Below are positions 1-10,504 of a stretch of DNA of 64,000 nucleotides, piece by piece (position 1 is the stretch's first letter; each line of letters starts with the position of its first letter). The position numbers were made by a program, and so were the translations under genes. The notes under the pieces were generated by a model that had not been told where the DNA came from, did not search any database, and saw only the letters and a program-made list of their open reading frames with translations. Where the stretch lies: contig SFEA01000006.1 of NCBI GenBank assembly GCA_004557385.1, positions 13,708 to 77,707 on the forward strand, in the 5' to 3' direction. The stretch comes from Bacteroidales bacterium (GTDB lineage Bacteria > Bacteroidota > Bacteroidia > Bacteroidales > Muribaculaceae).

Positions 1-3000
1 TAAAGTCCTTTATAATGATGTCCTGAAGGGTGAAATTGTAGCTGCCCTTTTCAAGTTCGTATTTTCCGTACATACCCAGACTTTCGTCGGTGCTGTCGTA
101 GGTCAAGCGCAGGTTACCCTTGCCATAGCCGCGAATCTTGTCGCCGCCAACAGGGTCCATCACCACAGTGAGCTGCGCGTCGTTGCTGATATCGGCTTGA
201 ATGTCGATTTTGAACACCGAAGGCGTCGATTGGTTGTTGCTGTTGTTTTTAGCGGTGAGTTCCTTCACAATCTGCGGAATTGAATCGGCTTCTTCCACCT
301 TGTTGCCGGCGTTGCGGTCGCGGAATGTTATGAAGGTGTACTCGCTTGCGGCAATCTCATCGCTGAGCACAAAGGTGAACTTGCTGTTGCGGCGCGTTTC
401 CATATTCACGCCTATTGTGCAGATGCCCGGACCGCCCTTCACATAAGCCGAACCATTGCCGTAAACCGTGCCATACCAATCGGGGCTGAGTGCCGGCGTC
501 ACGTCGTAGCAAAGGAAGTTTCGGGCATGAGTGATATTGAAGTCGAACACCGGCCGGTGGAAATTGTCGTGACGAAGCCATCCGTTCACCTTGGCGGCGT
601 TGCCGTTGCGGTCGCGAATGGTGATGTCGTTAAACTCAATCAAGCCCGGCACAATGTGCACCGAATCAGATGCAGTGTAATATACGTTGGTGTAGTCGAC
701 CTTAAACTTCAGATAGTCGGCAAAGATGTCGCCGTAGAGGTTGATGTTATGGAAATCGCCATACAAGCACGCCTTGCCCGACACCTCGCCCTCGATGTGC
801 GAAGTGATTGCCGACATAAACGGCTGCAAGAAGCCGAGCTTAGCCTTGTGGGCATCGAAATTGATGCTCAGCGAGTCGCGCGTAGGATATATGGCACCGG
901 TTATCACCGAGCGCAAGCCATTGTCCTGGTCGATATCGGCATGCAAATTGATGGCTTTGGTGTCGTTGTCCCAGTTGCTACGTATCAGCGCATCGCCCAT
1001 CACACATTTGTTGTAGGCAATGCGGTCGACTTGCAGCCCCGGCGTTTCGAGCACCGGTGCGCCCGACAGCAGTCCCGAGGCAAAGAATTTGCCAGTGGCT
1101 ATGCCGCCAAACATCACATTGTCGATGCCGAGTGTTTCAAACACATAGTCGAGACTCATTTCCTTCAGGTTAACCATCAGCACATCCGACTGGTTTTTCG
1201 ACACTAAACCTTGAATTTCAACGCGCTGATTGTCGCACATGCCGCTCACATTGTTCACTGCAATCACTCCACCGTCGATGTTCACCGATGCCGGCTTCAC
1301 CTGCCAAATGGTGTCGTTGAACACCAATTCGGTTGGGTTGATGTCGATGTGCGCGGCAAGGCCATCGTCGCTGCCGCGTCGGAACAGAGTGCTCAAATCG
1401 ATGGTGCCTTTATATGCCCTGTCAGTCATTATTCGCCAACTGAAATCGGTGTCGAGGCGGTCGTTCACGCCGTTGCCATTGATTGTTACCACGGTTTTGC
1501 CCTTCTTGAGCGGATATACGGTTTGGGCAGTTAGCTTCACGTTTTGCTCGCCGGCGCGCTTTGCCGCCTCTACAAATGTCGACTCGATGATTTTGTTGCC
1601 TTGTTGCAGATACGGAGCGTTGAGCGAGAGTGCGAAGCTCTCGTCGTCCTCATTCACAAAGCCGTTGAGAGTGGTTTTATACACCACGTTCACCGGCAAC
1701 TTGAACATGCTTTGCAATTCCTCACACGGGTCGAGAGTGAAATCGAACTTAAACTGGTTGCTGCGAAGCCGTTTTGAGGCATTTTCGTTGCGCTTGATGA
1801 GCGACGGCAGCGACTGCGAAAGTATGTTCTGCACGGCAGGAACAAGGCTCACAAAGTCGAACGAGCCCACAATCTTGCCGTTGAGGAAATCAGAAGTGAG
1901 GGTGATGTTTTGCGGCTCGCTCTCGTTGTTTGCTTCAACACGGAACGAGCTCACATGCAGTCCTTTGTCGTTGCCATCGACAAGGGCAAAATCATTGATG
2001 ACAATTTCGCCTGTGGCATTGTCGAGTTTGTTGCCAAAGAAACTGGCATCGGCGCCAAACGACATGTTGCAGTGCTCGTTGCCTTTCATCAAGTTCAATG
2101 CGGCAAGATTGGCATGTGCCAAGTCGAAGCCCAAATCCACTTCCGACTGGTCGCCTGCCTTTTTCACCAAGCCGTTCACCGACGCCTGCAGATTGTCGTC
2201 GTCGATGGTCACTGTGCCATCAAGCATGTCGCCATCGAGCACCACATTGGCTATGATATTGTTGTAACGATAGCCCTTTACGTCGATATAGGGCACCTCA
2301 CCGTCGAGTTTTCCGTTGATTTGTTTTCCGTTGACTTTTGCTTCAACCTCGGCGTCGAGCGCCAAATCGCCAAACACCGCCTCGTTGTTGAGCATACGGC
2401 CCAACATGAATTTATTGGTAGCCAAACGTCCGCTGAAATTGAGCCGTTTACCAAAGATGTCAGCCAGTTTGCCCCTCACTTCGAGTTTGCCCAAAGCGGT
2501 GTTGATGTCACCATCGAAGCGCACATTATGCTTGTCGCCCTTTGCAGCGCCGTCGATGCTCACATTACCGCACTCGGTGATTAAGCGCGACGCATTGTCG
2601 CTCAAGTGCGAAAATGCCGATACTATTTTCACCACCTCGCTTGCACGGGCATCAACCTTTACTCGAGGTACGTCGAACGACATTTGCTCGGGGTCATCAA
2701 GATTATTCAGATGCCCGCTCACGGTCACATCTAAATTGCCATCGATGCTGGTTGCCCGCAGCTGCGCCACAGTCAAGGCGCTGGCGTTTCCGCTGACATC
2801 GAGCCACACACTGAACGGCTCGTTGAACTTGGCAAGCACCGGCACAAAACCTCGCAAGTCGCTTGGCGTGATGGTGGCATCTTTCAGCCGCACGCCCAAC
2901 GATTGTTTCTTCACTTGGTCCTTTATGCTTTTTATGCCATCGAGTGCCAAACCTATCGAATCTATCAGAATCTCGGAGTTTTCGAGTTCAACGCGGGTGT

Positions 3001-3715
3001 TGCACAATGCAACTAAACGGTTGTTGAGCGTAACCTGCGATGCCAAGTTTTTCAGCACAAATCCACACTGTTCGTCAAACGACACGCGCTTCACGTCGAT
3101 TACAAAATCGTCGTTCTTCAGACGCGGCAACGCCACATCGGCACGCAGGTTGGTTATGCTGATGTGATTCTTGTCGAACTTGCCACTCACACGCGGCTCG
3201 CTGAGCACATCGTAGGTGAGATGGCTTTTGCGAATCACCACATTATAGATTTTCAAATCGAACTTCGTGGGCGGCTTGGTTTTGTCCTTGCTCGACAAGG
3301 CATCGATGATGAATTGCAAATTGGTTGGCGAATCGGGGGTTTGCTTTGTGATATGCCCTTTCATGCCTATTATTTCGCCGTAGGTGAACACCAGGCGTTT
3401 TTTTGCAAGCAGGTTGTAGATGCTAATGCCGGCGCCGAGTTCCTTCACAAACAGCAGCGAGTCGCCTTTTTGGTCGGGCACAAACACCTCGTGCAGCACC
3501 AAGTCGTGGAATGGAGCTATGCTCACCGACCCAATTTCGACATTCGTGCCAAGCAACTTCGACAATTCCTTTTCGCCCTCGCTACAAACATAGTTCTGCA
3601 CCGAAGGCATCGACAGCACAACATACAACGAGGCGAAAAGCAACAGTCCGACGCTGAGCAGCGTCACTATCACCATTCGCAGGCTCTTGTATATGTTCAT
3701 CATCGTTTTCTTCAT
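1..3715 (-). CDS. TamB-like translocation and assembly module protein, C-terminus cut by window edge
   Basis: The reading frame is open from the ATG at 3715 to base 1, about 1238 codons, with no stop, so the protein continues beyond the left edge. An in-frame ATG at 3727 is an alternative start. The N-terminus has a short basic stretch and one membrane anchor (about residues 12-34), followed by an AsmA-type start and a long run of beta-rich repeats with little sequence complexity. The last visible residues, around YELEKGSYNFTLQ, match the start of the TamB/DUF490 C-terminal domain. TamB-family proteins span the periplasm and help move lipids or outer-membrane proteins between membranes. That role is family knowledge and is not shown here. 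It is divergent in role from nadE, which lies 53 bases upstream on the same strand and could be co-transcribed. Confidence 0.85.
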   Translation of the reverse strand, partial: MKKTMMNIYKSLRMVIVTLLSVGLLLFASLYVVLSMPSVQNYVCSEGEKELSKLLGTNVEIGSVSIAPFHDLVLHEVFVPDQKGDSLLFVKELGAGISIYNLLAKKRLVFTYGEIIGMKGHITKQTPDSPTNLQFIIDALSSKDKTKPPTKFDLKIYNVVIRKSHLTYDVLSEPRVSGKFDKNHISITNLRADVALPRLKNDDFVIDVKRVSFDEQCGFVLKNLASQVTLNNRLVALCNTRVELENSEILIDSIGLALDGIKSIKDQVKKQSLGVRLKDATITPSDLRGFVPVLAKFNEPFSVWLDVSGNASALTVAQLRATSIDGNLDVTVSGHLNNLDDPEQMSFDVPRVKVDARASEVVKIVSAFSHLSDNASRLITECGNVSIDGAAKGDKHNVRFDGDINTALGKLEVRGKLADIFGKRLNFSGRLATNKFMLGRMLNNEAVFGDLALDAEVEAKVNGKQINGKLDGEVPYIDVKGYRYNNIIANVVLDGDMLDGTVTIDDDNLQASVNGLVKKAGDQSEVDLGFDLAHANLAALNLMKGNEHCNMSFGADASFFGNKLDNATGEIVINDFALVDGNDKGLHVSSFRVEANNESEPQNITLTSDFLNGKIVGSFDFVSLVPAVQNILSQSLPSLIKRNENASKRLRSNQFKFDFTLDPCEELQSMFKLPVNVVYKTTLNGFVNEDDESFALSLNAPYLQQGNKIIESTFVEAAKRAGEQNVKLTAQTVYPLKKGKTVVTINGNGVNDRLDTDFSWRIMTDRAYKGTIDLSTLFRRGSDDGLAAHIDINPTELVFNDTIWQVKPASVNIDGGVIAVNNVSGMCDNQRVEIQGLVSKNQSDVLMVNLKEMSLDYVFETLGIDNVMFGGIATGKFFASGLLSGAPVLETPGLQVDRIAYNKCVMGDALIRSNWDNDTKAINLHADIDQDNGLRSVITGAIYPTRDSLSINFDAHKAKLGFLQPFMSAITSHIEGEVSGKACLYGDFHNINLYGDIFADYLKFKVDYTNVYYTASDSVHIVPGLIEFNDITIRDRNGNAAKVNGWLRHDNFHRPVFDFNITHARNFLCYDVTPALSPDWYGTVYGNGSAYVKGGPGICTIGVNMETRRNSKFTFVLSDEIAASEYTFITFRDRNAGNKVEEADSIPQIVKELTAKNNSNNQSTPSVFKIDIQADISNDAQLTVVMDPVGGDKIRGYGKGNLRLTYDSTDESLGMYGKYELEKGSYNFTLQDIIIKDF

Positions 3716-3779
3716 TAACCTCGGCATGAATATGTTGAAAAAGGCATCAATTCAAGTAAATTTCTAAAAACGCACACCG

Positions 3780-5735
3780 TTAATCGAGATTTTCACATTC
3801 CTTTAGCCACAGCGCCGCACATGCATCGCTTGGCATGCGCCAGTCGCCACGCGGCGAAAGGCTAATGGCGCCCACCTTAGGGCCGTCGGGCAAGCACGAG
3901 CGTTTGAACTGCTGGGCAAAGAAGCGGCGGCAGAATGTTGTGAGCCATTTTTTCAGCGTAGCGGCGTCGTATTCACCATCGAAGGCATTCTTTGCCAAGA
4001 AATAAATCTTGCGTGGCGAATAGCCGTAAACAAGCATATTGTAGATGAAAAAGTCGTGCAATTCGTATGGGCCCACAAGGTCCTCGGTCTTTTGCTTGAT
4101 GTTGCCCTGAGCGTCGGTCGGCGTAAGCTCGGGGCTGATTGGGGTGTCGACAATGTCGAGCAGCGTGACGCGACTCGCTTCGCCCCAAGCCTCAACAGCC
4201 ACATTTTCGGCAATCCACTTCACCAGATATTTCACCAGAGTCTTGGCGATTCCGGCATTCACGCCGTACATCGACATGTGGTCGCCGTTGTAAGTTGCCC
4301 ATCCGAGCGCCAGTTCCGAGAGGTCGCCGGTGCCAAGCACTATGCCGTTATATTTGTTGGCACAATCCATCAGAATCTGTGTGCGCTCGCGAGCCTGCGA
4401 ATTTTCGTAAGTGGCATCGTGCACATCGCTGCTGTGTTCAATATCCTTGAAATGTTGCATCACCGCATCGCGAATGGGAATCTCCTTGATGGTGATGCCC
4501 ATGGCGCGCATCAGCGAGAGAGCGTTGCTCAAGGTGCGGTCGCTGGTGCCGAACCCCGGCATTGTGATGCCTATTATATTGCGATTGTCGTAGCCCAGAC
4601 GGTGGAAAGCGCGCTCGGCAATAAGCAGAGCGAGCGTTGAATCGAGGCCGCCCGACACGCCAATCACCAGGCTGCTCACGCGAGTATGCCGTAGGCGACG
4701 CATAAGGCCCTCGGTCTGTATATTGAATATCTCCTCGCAGCGGCGATGCAGTTTCTCGTCGTCGGCAGGCACAAACGGATTCTTTTCCACACGTCGGCGC
4801 AAGTCGCCGCGTCGGCAGATGTTGTCGTCAACATCCAGCGTCACAAGGCAATAGTCGGCGCTCAAAACAGCAGTGCTGTCGCCGAAACTGCTGCTAATCA
4901 TTCGCGCATTGTTGATTCGCTCAATGTCGATGTCGGCAATCACCAGTTGCTCGTCGGTGCAGAATCGCTTGCCCATGTCAATCACTTCGCCCATCTCAGC
5001 CACGATGGCATTACCGGCAAAAACGAGGTCGGTAGTGGATTCGCCGTAGCCACACGACGAATAGATATATGCCGCCAGGCAGCTGCCCGACTGATGACGA
5101 ATAAGCTCCATCAGACGGTCGTGCTTGCCCACAAGCTCGTTGGTTGCCGAGAGGTTGACAATCACGTTGGCGCCATTCACTGCAGCCTGTGTGCTTGGAG
5201 GCAGCGGCGCCCACAAGTCTTCGCAGATTTCGCAAGCCACTTTGGCATCGCCAATGGCAAACAGCACATCGCAGCCAAAAGGCACCTCGTTGCCGCCAAC
5301 CACAATCGAAGCCTCTGCAGGCAGCGTGGCAGACGAAGCAAACCATCGCTTCTCGTAGAACTCTCGATAGTTGGGAATATAGGTTTTGGGTACTACTCCC
5401 ACCACCTTGCCGCCGCAAATCATCACAGCGCAGTTATATAATCTTCCGCCATAGGCGATGGGGGCACCCACCACCACGGCGATATTTCTCTCCGATGTCG
5501 ATTTGGCTATAAACTCAATGGCATTCAAAGCGCCTCGCAGCAGCGCGCTCTGCCCAAACAGGTCGCCACAGGTGTAACCCGTAACACACAACTCGGGCAT
5601 CACCAGCAACTGCACATCGTTAAGGCACGCCTTTTCAATGCACTCCACAATATGCTGTGCATTTGCCTCGCAATCTGCAACATTCACTTTGGGCACGCCC
5701 GAAGCCACTCGCAAAAATCCATAACACGATGTCAT
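3780..5735 (-). CDS. nadE: Glutamine-dependent NAD+ synthetase
   Basis: The 651-residue protein has the two-domain layout of glutamine-dependent NAD synthetases. The N-terminal nitrilase-type glutaminase domain shows the Glu-Lys-Cys triad: E48 in PELCVTGY, K117 in VPKTYIPNY and C171 in CEICEDLW. The C-terminal ATP-binding synthetase domain carries the P-loop SGGLDST at 361-367. It converts nicotinic acid adenine dinucleotide to NAD+ using ATP, with ammonia channelled from glutamine, in the cytoplasm. Length matches the family. A Bacteroidota-like promoter lies upstream (5785-5817). The nearby TIR gene at 38-39.7 kb probably consumes NAD+, but the two are far apart and I infer no link. Confidence 0.97.
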   Translation of the reverse strand: MTSCYGFLRVASGVPKVNVADCEANAQHIVECIEKACLNDVQLLVMPELCVTGYTCGDLFGQSALLRGALNAIEFIAKSTSERNIAVVVGAPIAYGGRLYNCAVMICGGKVVGVVPKTYIPNYREFYEKRWFASSATLPAEASIVVGGNEVPFGCDVLFAIGDAKVACEICEDLWAPLPPSTQAAVNGANVIVNLSATNELVGKHDRLMELIRHQSGSCLAAYIYSSCGYGESTTDLVFAGNAIVAEMGEVIDMGKRFCTDEQLVIADIDIERINNARMISSSFGDSTAVLSADYCLVTLDVDDNICRRGDLRRRVEKNPFVPADDEKLHRRCEEIFNIQTEGLMRRLRHTRVSSLVIGVSGGLDSTLALLIAERAFHRLGYDNRNIIGITMPGFGTSDRTLSNALSLMRAMGITIKEIPIRDAVMQHFKDIEHSSDVHDATYENSQARERTQILMDCANKYNGIVLGTGDLSELALGWATYNGDHMSMYGVNAGIAKTLVKYLVKWIAENVAVEAWGEASRVTLLDIVDTPISPELTPTDAQGNIKQKTEDLVGPYELHDFFIYNMLVYGYSPRKIYFLAKNAFDGEYDAATLKKWLTTFCRRFFAQQFKRSCLPDGPKVGAISLSPRGDWRMPSDACAALWLKECENLD

Positions 5736-5784
5736 ATTCTAATCTTATGTTTTGTATGTTCGATATTTTCTAATATAAATCTTA

Positions 5785-5817
5785 CAAATTTACAAAATAT
5801 TTTTGTGCCACAGGCAA
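5785..5817 (-). promoter_or_regulatory. Probable nadE promoter
   Basis: On the minus strand TTG (5815-5817) is followed after 22 bases by TAAATTTG (5785-5792), close to the Bacteroidota consensus, although the spacer is slightly long. The predicted transcription start is about 45 bases before the nadE ATG. Confidence 0.4.
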
Positions 5818-5928
5818 GCATCACGAAAAAATCAACATCAAGCCCCTCACTCATCGCTATTTTATCCACTATTATGAGAATCTTGAAAAAATTTTCTCAA
5901 AAATATTTTTCACGAAATGAAAATTTAT

Positions 5929-5959
5929 TTGCCGTTTTACTACAAATTGTATATATTTG
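5929..5959 (+). promoter_or_regulatory. Promoter of the PAS-protein/glycosyltransferase unit
   Basis: TTG at 5929-5931, a 20-base spacer and TATATTTG at 5952-5959 fit the Bacteroidota promoter consensus exactly. Transcription should begin near 5965, leaving an AT-rich leader of about 80 bases. The 5736-6047 gap otherwise holds only this and the divergent nadE promoter. Confidence 0.6.
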
Positions 5960-6047
5960 TATGTTGGTAAATAATATCTATTTAGTTGAAACATATCATA
6001 GCAACGATTTTTTTGGTAATTTCGAGAATTAATTTATTTCACATTTG

Positions 6048-7700
6048 ATGATAACCTTACAAATATCCGACTGCCGAATGTTGTTTCTGACAATTAACAT
6101 TCCCATGCCGATTGTGTTGTACACATTGTCGGCAATGATGGCGGTCGTGGTGCTGCTGCTCTTGATTATGCGCCGCAACATGCTGCGCATGCAACGCAAA
6201 GCAAGGGAAATCATCGAAAAAGAATGTGAAAAAACTCGCAACCAAGCCTACATAAGCATCTTGGAAACCGTGCCGATGCCTATAGCTGTATACAACAGCA
6301 ACGGCAAATGCATCTACCTCAACTCGTGGTGCAAAAAAATCACAAGCCACAGCAACATCAACGAAGCGCCCGACATATTCAATTCGCAACTTCTATCAAA
6401 AGAAAACTGCGAGAAACTGAAAAACGGCGAGGACGTGTGCGCCGAAGCTTTCCTCAACTACGACAACACCGAACTGACTATTTTCGGCAAGAAAGTAGAT
6501 GGCAAATTTGCAATCCGATACAACATCCAGCGGATGTACACCAATGACGGCAAAACCTTCAACTACATTCTCGCCATCAGCGACATCACTCACGACTATG
6601 CCCAACAGCAACGCGCCAAAGACTTGCAGACGCTGCTGAGCGACTGTCTGCAGCTCACGGGAATCGCGGCTTACATCTACGATGTTGCTAAGGACAAATA
6701 CTATCGCTTTAAGGGTTCCGACATCATACAACTGCCGTTTAATGCCGAATACGTTTTCCAGCACATCGCACCGCAATATCGCGGTCAATACATCGAGATG
6801 TTTCTGCGCGTGAAAAACGGCGAGATATCCACCGACCGTCGCTGTTACTCGCTGATTTCGTCGACCAACAACAAACCGTATTACGTAGAGACATTCACCT
6901 ACGGCACAACCGACGTTTCGGGAAAAGTAACTCGCATCTTGCAAACCATTCGCAACGTCACCGAAAACCAAGAGAAATTGCACGAGCTCAAGAGCCTTAA
7001 GCACATTTTAGGAAAAGCCTTGCCAAGTGCCGGAATTGTTGCTTGGCGCTACGACGTTAGCACTCACAGCTTCAGGCGCACCGATTTCGCTTCGGATTTC
7101 CACAACACATCATTCGATGAGATTTGCTCATGCATACACCCCGACGACCGCAACAAAATGATTTCGGCTTTCAACAAACTGTCGCAGGGCGAAACGAACA
7201 ATGCTCACCTCACCATTCGCATGGCTTTGCAGAATGCCGACTGGCAAACTTACGAAATATATGCAATACCAATGCACAACGACATTGGCAGCGTGTCGGC
7301 TATCATAGGCATTCGCCGCGATATAAGCGAAGAAAACGAGGTAGAAAACCGGCTTAAAGAGATTAGCAAGAAAGCAACAGCTATGGTTGAAGTTGCCGGT
7401 GTTGGGTTGTTTGTATATAACAGTATCGACAAATCACTAATAACTTATTCCCACAAAACGGGTCGCAACCCATACGACAACGTAAACCGATATATTGAAA
7501 TGGTGCATCCCGACGACAAAAATGTCATTCTTGACATTTTAAATAAAGTCGACAACCAACAAATAGAAGACTTCAGGGTAAGATTAAAAGCGCGCGCCAA
7601 CAAGAATAAAGAATACCGCACTGTGGAGTTTTGTGGCAAAGCATACGAATATAATCAAAACACCCCTACTAATTACATTGCTTTTGTAAAGAAAGTATAG
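6048..7700 (+). CDS. Membrane-anchored multi-PAS sensory protein without output domain
   Basis: The ATG at 6048 is preferred to the TTG one codon earlier. The 550-residue protein has one transmembrane helix near residues 17-41, a short basic linker, and then about four PAS-like modules (roughly 60-180, 200-315, 330-430 and 440-550). PAS hallmarks such as VPMPIAVYNSNGKCIYLN and repeated HPDD stretches followed by PAC-type strands support this. PAS domains bind small ligands or cofactors or mediate dimerisation. No histidine kinase, GGDEF, HTH or other effector domain follows: the frame stops at the end of the last PAS module. The adjacent glycosyltransferase starts 28 bases later and is probably co-transcribed. 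It could be a membrane-tethered sensor acting through a partner, or a receptor half that has lost its kinase. The function is unknown. Confidence 0.75.
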   Translation: MITLQISDCRMLFLTINIPMPIVLYTLSAMMAVVVLLLLIMRRNMLRMQRKAREIIEKECEKTRNQAYISILETVPMPIAVYNSNGKCIYLNSWCKKITSHSNINEAPDIFNSQLLSKENCEKLKNGEDVCAEAFLNYDNTELTIFGKKVDGKFAIRYNIQRMYTNDGKTFNYILAISDITHDYAQQQRAKDLQTLLSDCLQLTGIAAYIYDVAKDKYYRFKGSDIIQLPFNAEYVFQHIAPQYRGQYIEMFLRVKNGEISTDRRCYSLISSTNNKPYYVETFTYGTTDVSGKVTRILQTIRNVTENQEKLHELKSLKHILGKALPSAGIVAWRYDVSTHSFRRTDFASDFHNTSFDEICSCIHPDDRNKMISAFNKLSQGETNNAHLTIRMALQNADWQTYEIYAIPMHNDIGSVSAIIGIRRDISEENEVENRLKEISKKATAMVEVAGVGLFVYNSIDKSLITYSHKTGRNPYDNVNRYIEMVHPDDKNVILDILNKVDNQQIEDFRVRLKARANKNKEYRTVEFCGKAYEYNQNTPTNYIAFVKKV

Positions 7701-7728
7701 CAACTTATCATCACACGCAACACCTGCA

Positions 7729-8709
7729 ATGAGCCAACAAAAACCCATAATTTCAATAATTACACCCGTATACAACTCCGAACAATTTCTCGGGCAATGC
7801 TTGCAATCGCTGTTTGCACAGACTATTGCTCAGCAAATCGAATATATCTTCATCGACGATGCAAGCACCGACAATTGCCCTCGCATGCTAAAAACTGCTG
7901 CCGAGCAGCACAGCAACTTCAATATTCGTGTAGTGACCAACACGCACAATCAGGGCTCGGCTGCCAGCCGAAACACTGGCATTCAACTTGCCCGAGGCAA
8001 ATATTTGATGTTTATCGACAGCGACGACTGGATTGAACCCGACATGGCTGAAACGCTGTTGCATGCTGCCACAAGCAACAATGCCGACGTGGTGGCGTCG
8101 CCCTTTTTCATCAATAACGGGAACAATCAGCAGGTGATGCGGTTTGCCGGCTCATGCCTAAAAATCGACATTAACCATGCGCCAATCAACGTGCTGCACT
8201 TTTCGCTTTGCAACAAACTCACTCGGCGCTCACTAATCGTCGACAATCACCTGCTTGCCAAAGACCATCGCAATTGCTGGGAAGACCTTTCCACTTGCTG
8301 CCGTGCCTTGGCACTTGCACGACGCAACATTGTGGTGAACATACCGCTCTATCACTATCGTGTCAACCCCGATAGCCAAACTCATCAAAACCACAAAAAG
8401 CGCCTTGACGACCACCTGTTTTATGCCCGGCAAATCGACGAATGGTTTCGCAGCCATGGTGACGATTTCTACAATAAGCACCACTCGTTTTTGCTTCATC
8501 TGAAGTTCGCAGCAAAAATCAAGATGCTGCGAGGCGAACCGATTGAAATCACGCGCTGGAAATCAACCTTCGCCGAAGTGAACAGCCACATAATCAAAGC
8601 AACGCAATCCCTTGCTCTGCCCTACCGCATTGCATTCATCTTGCTGGCAATCTGCCCTACGCCGCTTGCCATTGCCGCAGCACGCCTCTTGCGCCGCAAA
8701 GCCCTATAA
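7729..8709 (+). CDS. Family 2 glycosyltransferase
   Basis: The 326-residue protein begins with the canonical GT-A nucleotide-binding fold. ISIITPVYNSEQFL lies near residues 8-21, FIDDAS near 42, and the DxD-type motif MFIDSDDW near residue 100. GT2 enzymes of this kind transfer a sugar from a nucleotide-sugar to a surface-polysaccharide acceptor. The donor and acceptor cannot be read from the sequence. A hydrophobic stretch near the C-terminus (LPYRIAFILLAICPTPLAI) suggests membrane association. It follows the PAS protein by 28 bases on the same strand, with no promoter visible between them. No polysaccharide locus surrounds it, so it is probably a solitary transferase. Confidence 0.88.
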   Translation: MSQQKPIISIITPVYNSEQFLGQCLQSLFAQTIAQQIEYIFIDDASTDNCPRMLKTAAEQHSNFNIRVVTNTHNQGSAASRNTGIQLARGKYLMFIDSDDWIEPDMAETLLHAATSNNADVVASPFFINNGNNQQVMRFAGSCLKIDINHAPINVLHFSLCNKLTRRSLIVDNHLLAKDHRNCWEDLSTCCRALALARRNIVVNIPLYHYRVNPDSQTHQNHKKRLDDHLFYARQIDEWFRSHGDDFYNKHHSFLLHLKFAAKIKMLRGEPIEITRWKSTFAEVNSHIIKATQSLALPYRIAFILLAICPTPLAIAAARLLRRKAL

Positions 8710-8730
8710 AAAACCCACCCTTTTATCACA

Positions 8731-8765
8731 CAAAAAAATCCCCGGCTCAATAAAGAACCGAGGAT
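8731..8765 (-). terminator. Terminator after PPi-phosphofructokinase
   Basis: On the minus strand an 11-bp stem (arms 8755-8765 and 8738-8748) with a 6-base loop is followed by seven T residues. This is a convincing intrinsic terminator for the gene ending at 8849. Confidence 0.85.
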
Positions 8766-8848
8766 ATGCAAGCTGTGAGTAAGGATTTATAAACATCATT
8801 GCCGCTCGCCATTAGTGGGAGTCGGCAATGAAATAGAATCAAAATTAA

Positions 8849-10504
8849 TTACTTGCCGCCTTGCTCGTAGTAGAGAGTGCGCGAAGTTTGGTCGCAAACT
8901 TCAGCAGGGCCAAAGTATTGAATTGGGCCAGGATAGAGGTAGCAAGTGTTCAAAGCCCATTCTTCACGCTTCGAAGCGAACTTGTTGAATGGCTTGCCGT
9001 CGAGGTCAACGAGAGCCTTTTGGATAACAGGCTTCATTTCGCCATTGCGACGTTCCATATTCATCATCATAGTGATAGGAATACCACCGGCAATCCATTG
9101 AACCGAAGGCTTGGTGAGGTTGCGAACCGACGACATGTAGCCGGTAGCACCGCAGTTAACCAATTGAGCTGCGTTGTAACCCAATGCGTAGCAGTAGTCA
9201 GCATCGAAGTTCGATGGAGCAGCGCAACGACCTTCGTAACCGAAGAAGTGGTGCAGTGGCGAGAACTTGCCAACATATTCACCGGCTTCCTTCATTTCCT
9301 TGAGCTTGTTGCCAACCATTTCGCTAAGCAACTTTTCGGTTTCGATGAGCGAAACTTGCACGTTGCCGTGAGGGTCGCGGTCGAGTGTGAGCTGACGAGC
9401 TACACCGGCAGGCAGGCTCTTGAACGAAGCTGCATTGGCTTCGCTGAGGTTGTTGAGCACAAATTCGCGTTGTGCAGCGGCATCCAAACCGGCAAACTCA
9501 GGATGAGCAGCGAGCAGGTCGTTAAGTTCGGCAATAAGTGCCTTCATTGCAGGAATGAATTCAATCAAGCCCTCAGGAATGAGCACTGTACCAAAGTTGT
9601 CGCCCTTGGCAGCACGCTTAGCAACCACGCCGGCAATGTCGGCAACGATTGCGTCGAGGGTCATATTCTTAGCCTCAACCTCTTCAGAGATGATGCAGTA
9701 GTTAGGTTGAGTTTGAAGAGCACATTCAAGAGCGATGTGCGAAGCCGAACGGCCCATCAGCTTGATGAAGTGCCAATATTTCTTTGCAGAGTTGCAGTCG
9801 CGTTGGATGTTGCCGATAACCTCCGAATAAACCTTAGTGGCAGTGTCGAAACCAAACGAGGTTTCAATCATTTCGTTCTTCAAGTCGCCGTCGATAGTCT
9901 TCGGGCAGCCAATCACCTGGATGCCAACGTTCTTTGCCTTGTAGTATTCGGCAAGCACACAAGCGTTGGTGTTAGAGTCGTCACCACCAATGATAACTAC
10001 AGCCTTGATGTTGAGTTCCTTAAGGATTACAAGGCCTTTTTCGAATTGTTCTGGCTTTTCGAGCTTTGTACGACCCGAACCAATGATGTCGAAGCCACCG
10101 GTGTTGCGATATTCGTCGATAATTTCCGAAGTGAGCTCAACATAATTGTGGTCAACCAAACCGCCGGGGCCCATCAGGAAACCATACAAACGGTTTGCCT
10201 TGTTGATAGCCTTGATGCCATCAAACAAACCGCTAATCACATTGTGTCCACCAGGAGCTTGACCGCCCGACAAAATAACGCCTACGTTGAACTGAGCACC
10301 AGCCAACTTGCTTTGCTTAGGGTCTTTTTCGAAGGTCAACTCAGGAAGTCCATAAGTGTTTGGGAACAAAGCCTTGATTTCTTCTTGGTCGGCTACCGAC
10401 TGGGTTGGTTCACCCTGTACAGCCTTCACAGCACCCCACAACGACGAAGGAAGCTTTGGCTGATATTGAGAGCGAGCCATTTGCAATGCACTTTTTTTTG
10501 CCAT
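8849..10504 (-). CDS. pfp: Diphosphate--fructose-6-phosphate 1-phosphotransferase (PPi-PFK)
   Basis: The 551-residue enzyme belongs to the long PPi-dependent branch of phosphofructokinases. [13 protein letters not shown] near residue 75 is the phosphate-donor loop. GGDDSNTNA near 175 has Asp where ATP-dependent enzymes have Gly, which marks pyrophosphate use. PKTIDGDL and MGRSASH are the substrate-binding and fructose-phosphate motifs. It reversibly phosphorylates fructose 6-phosphate with PPi in cytoplasmic glycolysis and gluconeogenesis. The length is normal for this class. It is a single-gene unit bounded by a terminator at 8731-8765. The upstream gap (10505-10715) is AT-rich and I saw no well-formed promoter in it. 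Confidence 0.96.
   Translation of the reverse strand: MAKKSALQMARSQYQPKLPSSLWGAVKAVQGEPTQSVADQEEIKALFPNTYGLPELTFEKDPKQSKLAGAQFNVGVILSGGQAPGGHNVISGLFDGIKAINKANRLYGFLMGPGGLVDHNYVELTSEIIDEYRNTGGFDIIGSGRTKLEKPEQFEKGLVILKELNIKAVVIIGGDDSNTNACVLAEYYKAKNVGIQVIGCPKTIDGDLKNEMIETSFGFDTATKVYSEVIGNIQRDCNSAKKYWHFIKLMGRSASHIALECALQTQPNYCIISEEVEAKNMTLDAIVADIAGVVAKRAAKGDNFGTVLIPEGLIEFIPAMKALIAELNDLLAAHPEFAGLDAAAQREFVLNNLSEANAASFKSLPAGVARQLTLDRDPHGNVQVSLIETEKLLSEMVGNKLKEMKEAGEYVGKFSPLHHFFGYEGRCAAPSNFDADYCYALGYNAAQLVNCGATGYMSSVRNLTKPSVQWIAGGIPITMMMNMERRNGEMKPVIQKALVDLDGKPFNKFASKREEWALNTCYLYPGPIQYFGPAEVCDQTSRTLYYEQGGK

Noticed and set aside
527..1207. Long plus-strand open frame inside the TamB region
   Set aside because: It is antisense to a continuous 1238-codon minus-strand frame with TamB features, and its sequence shows only biased composition.
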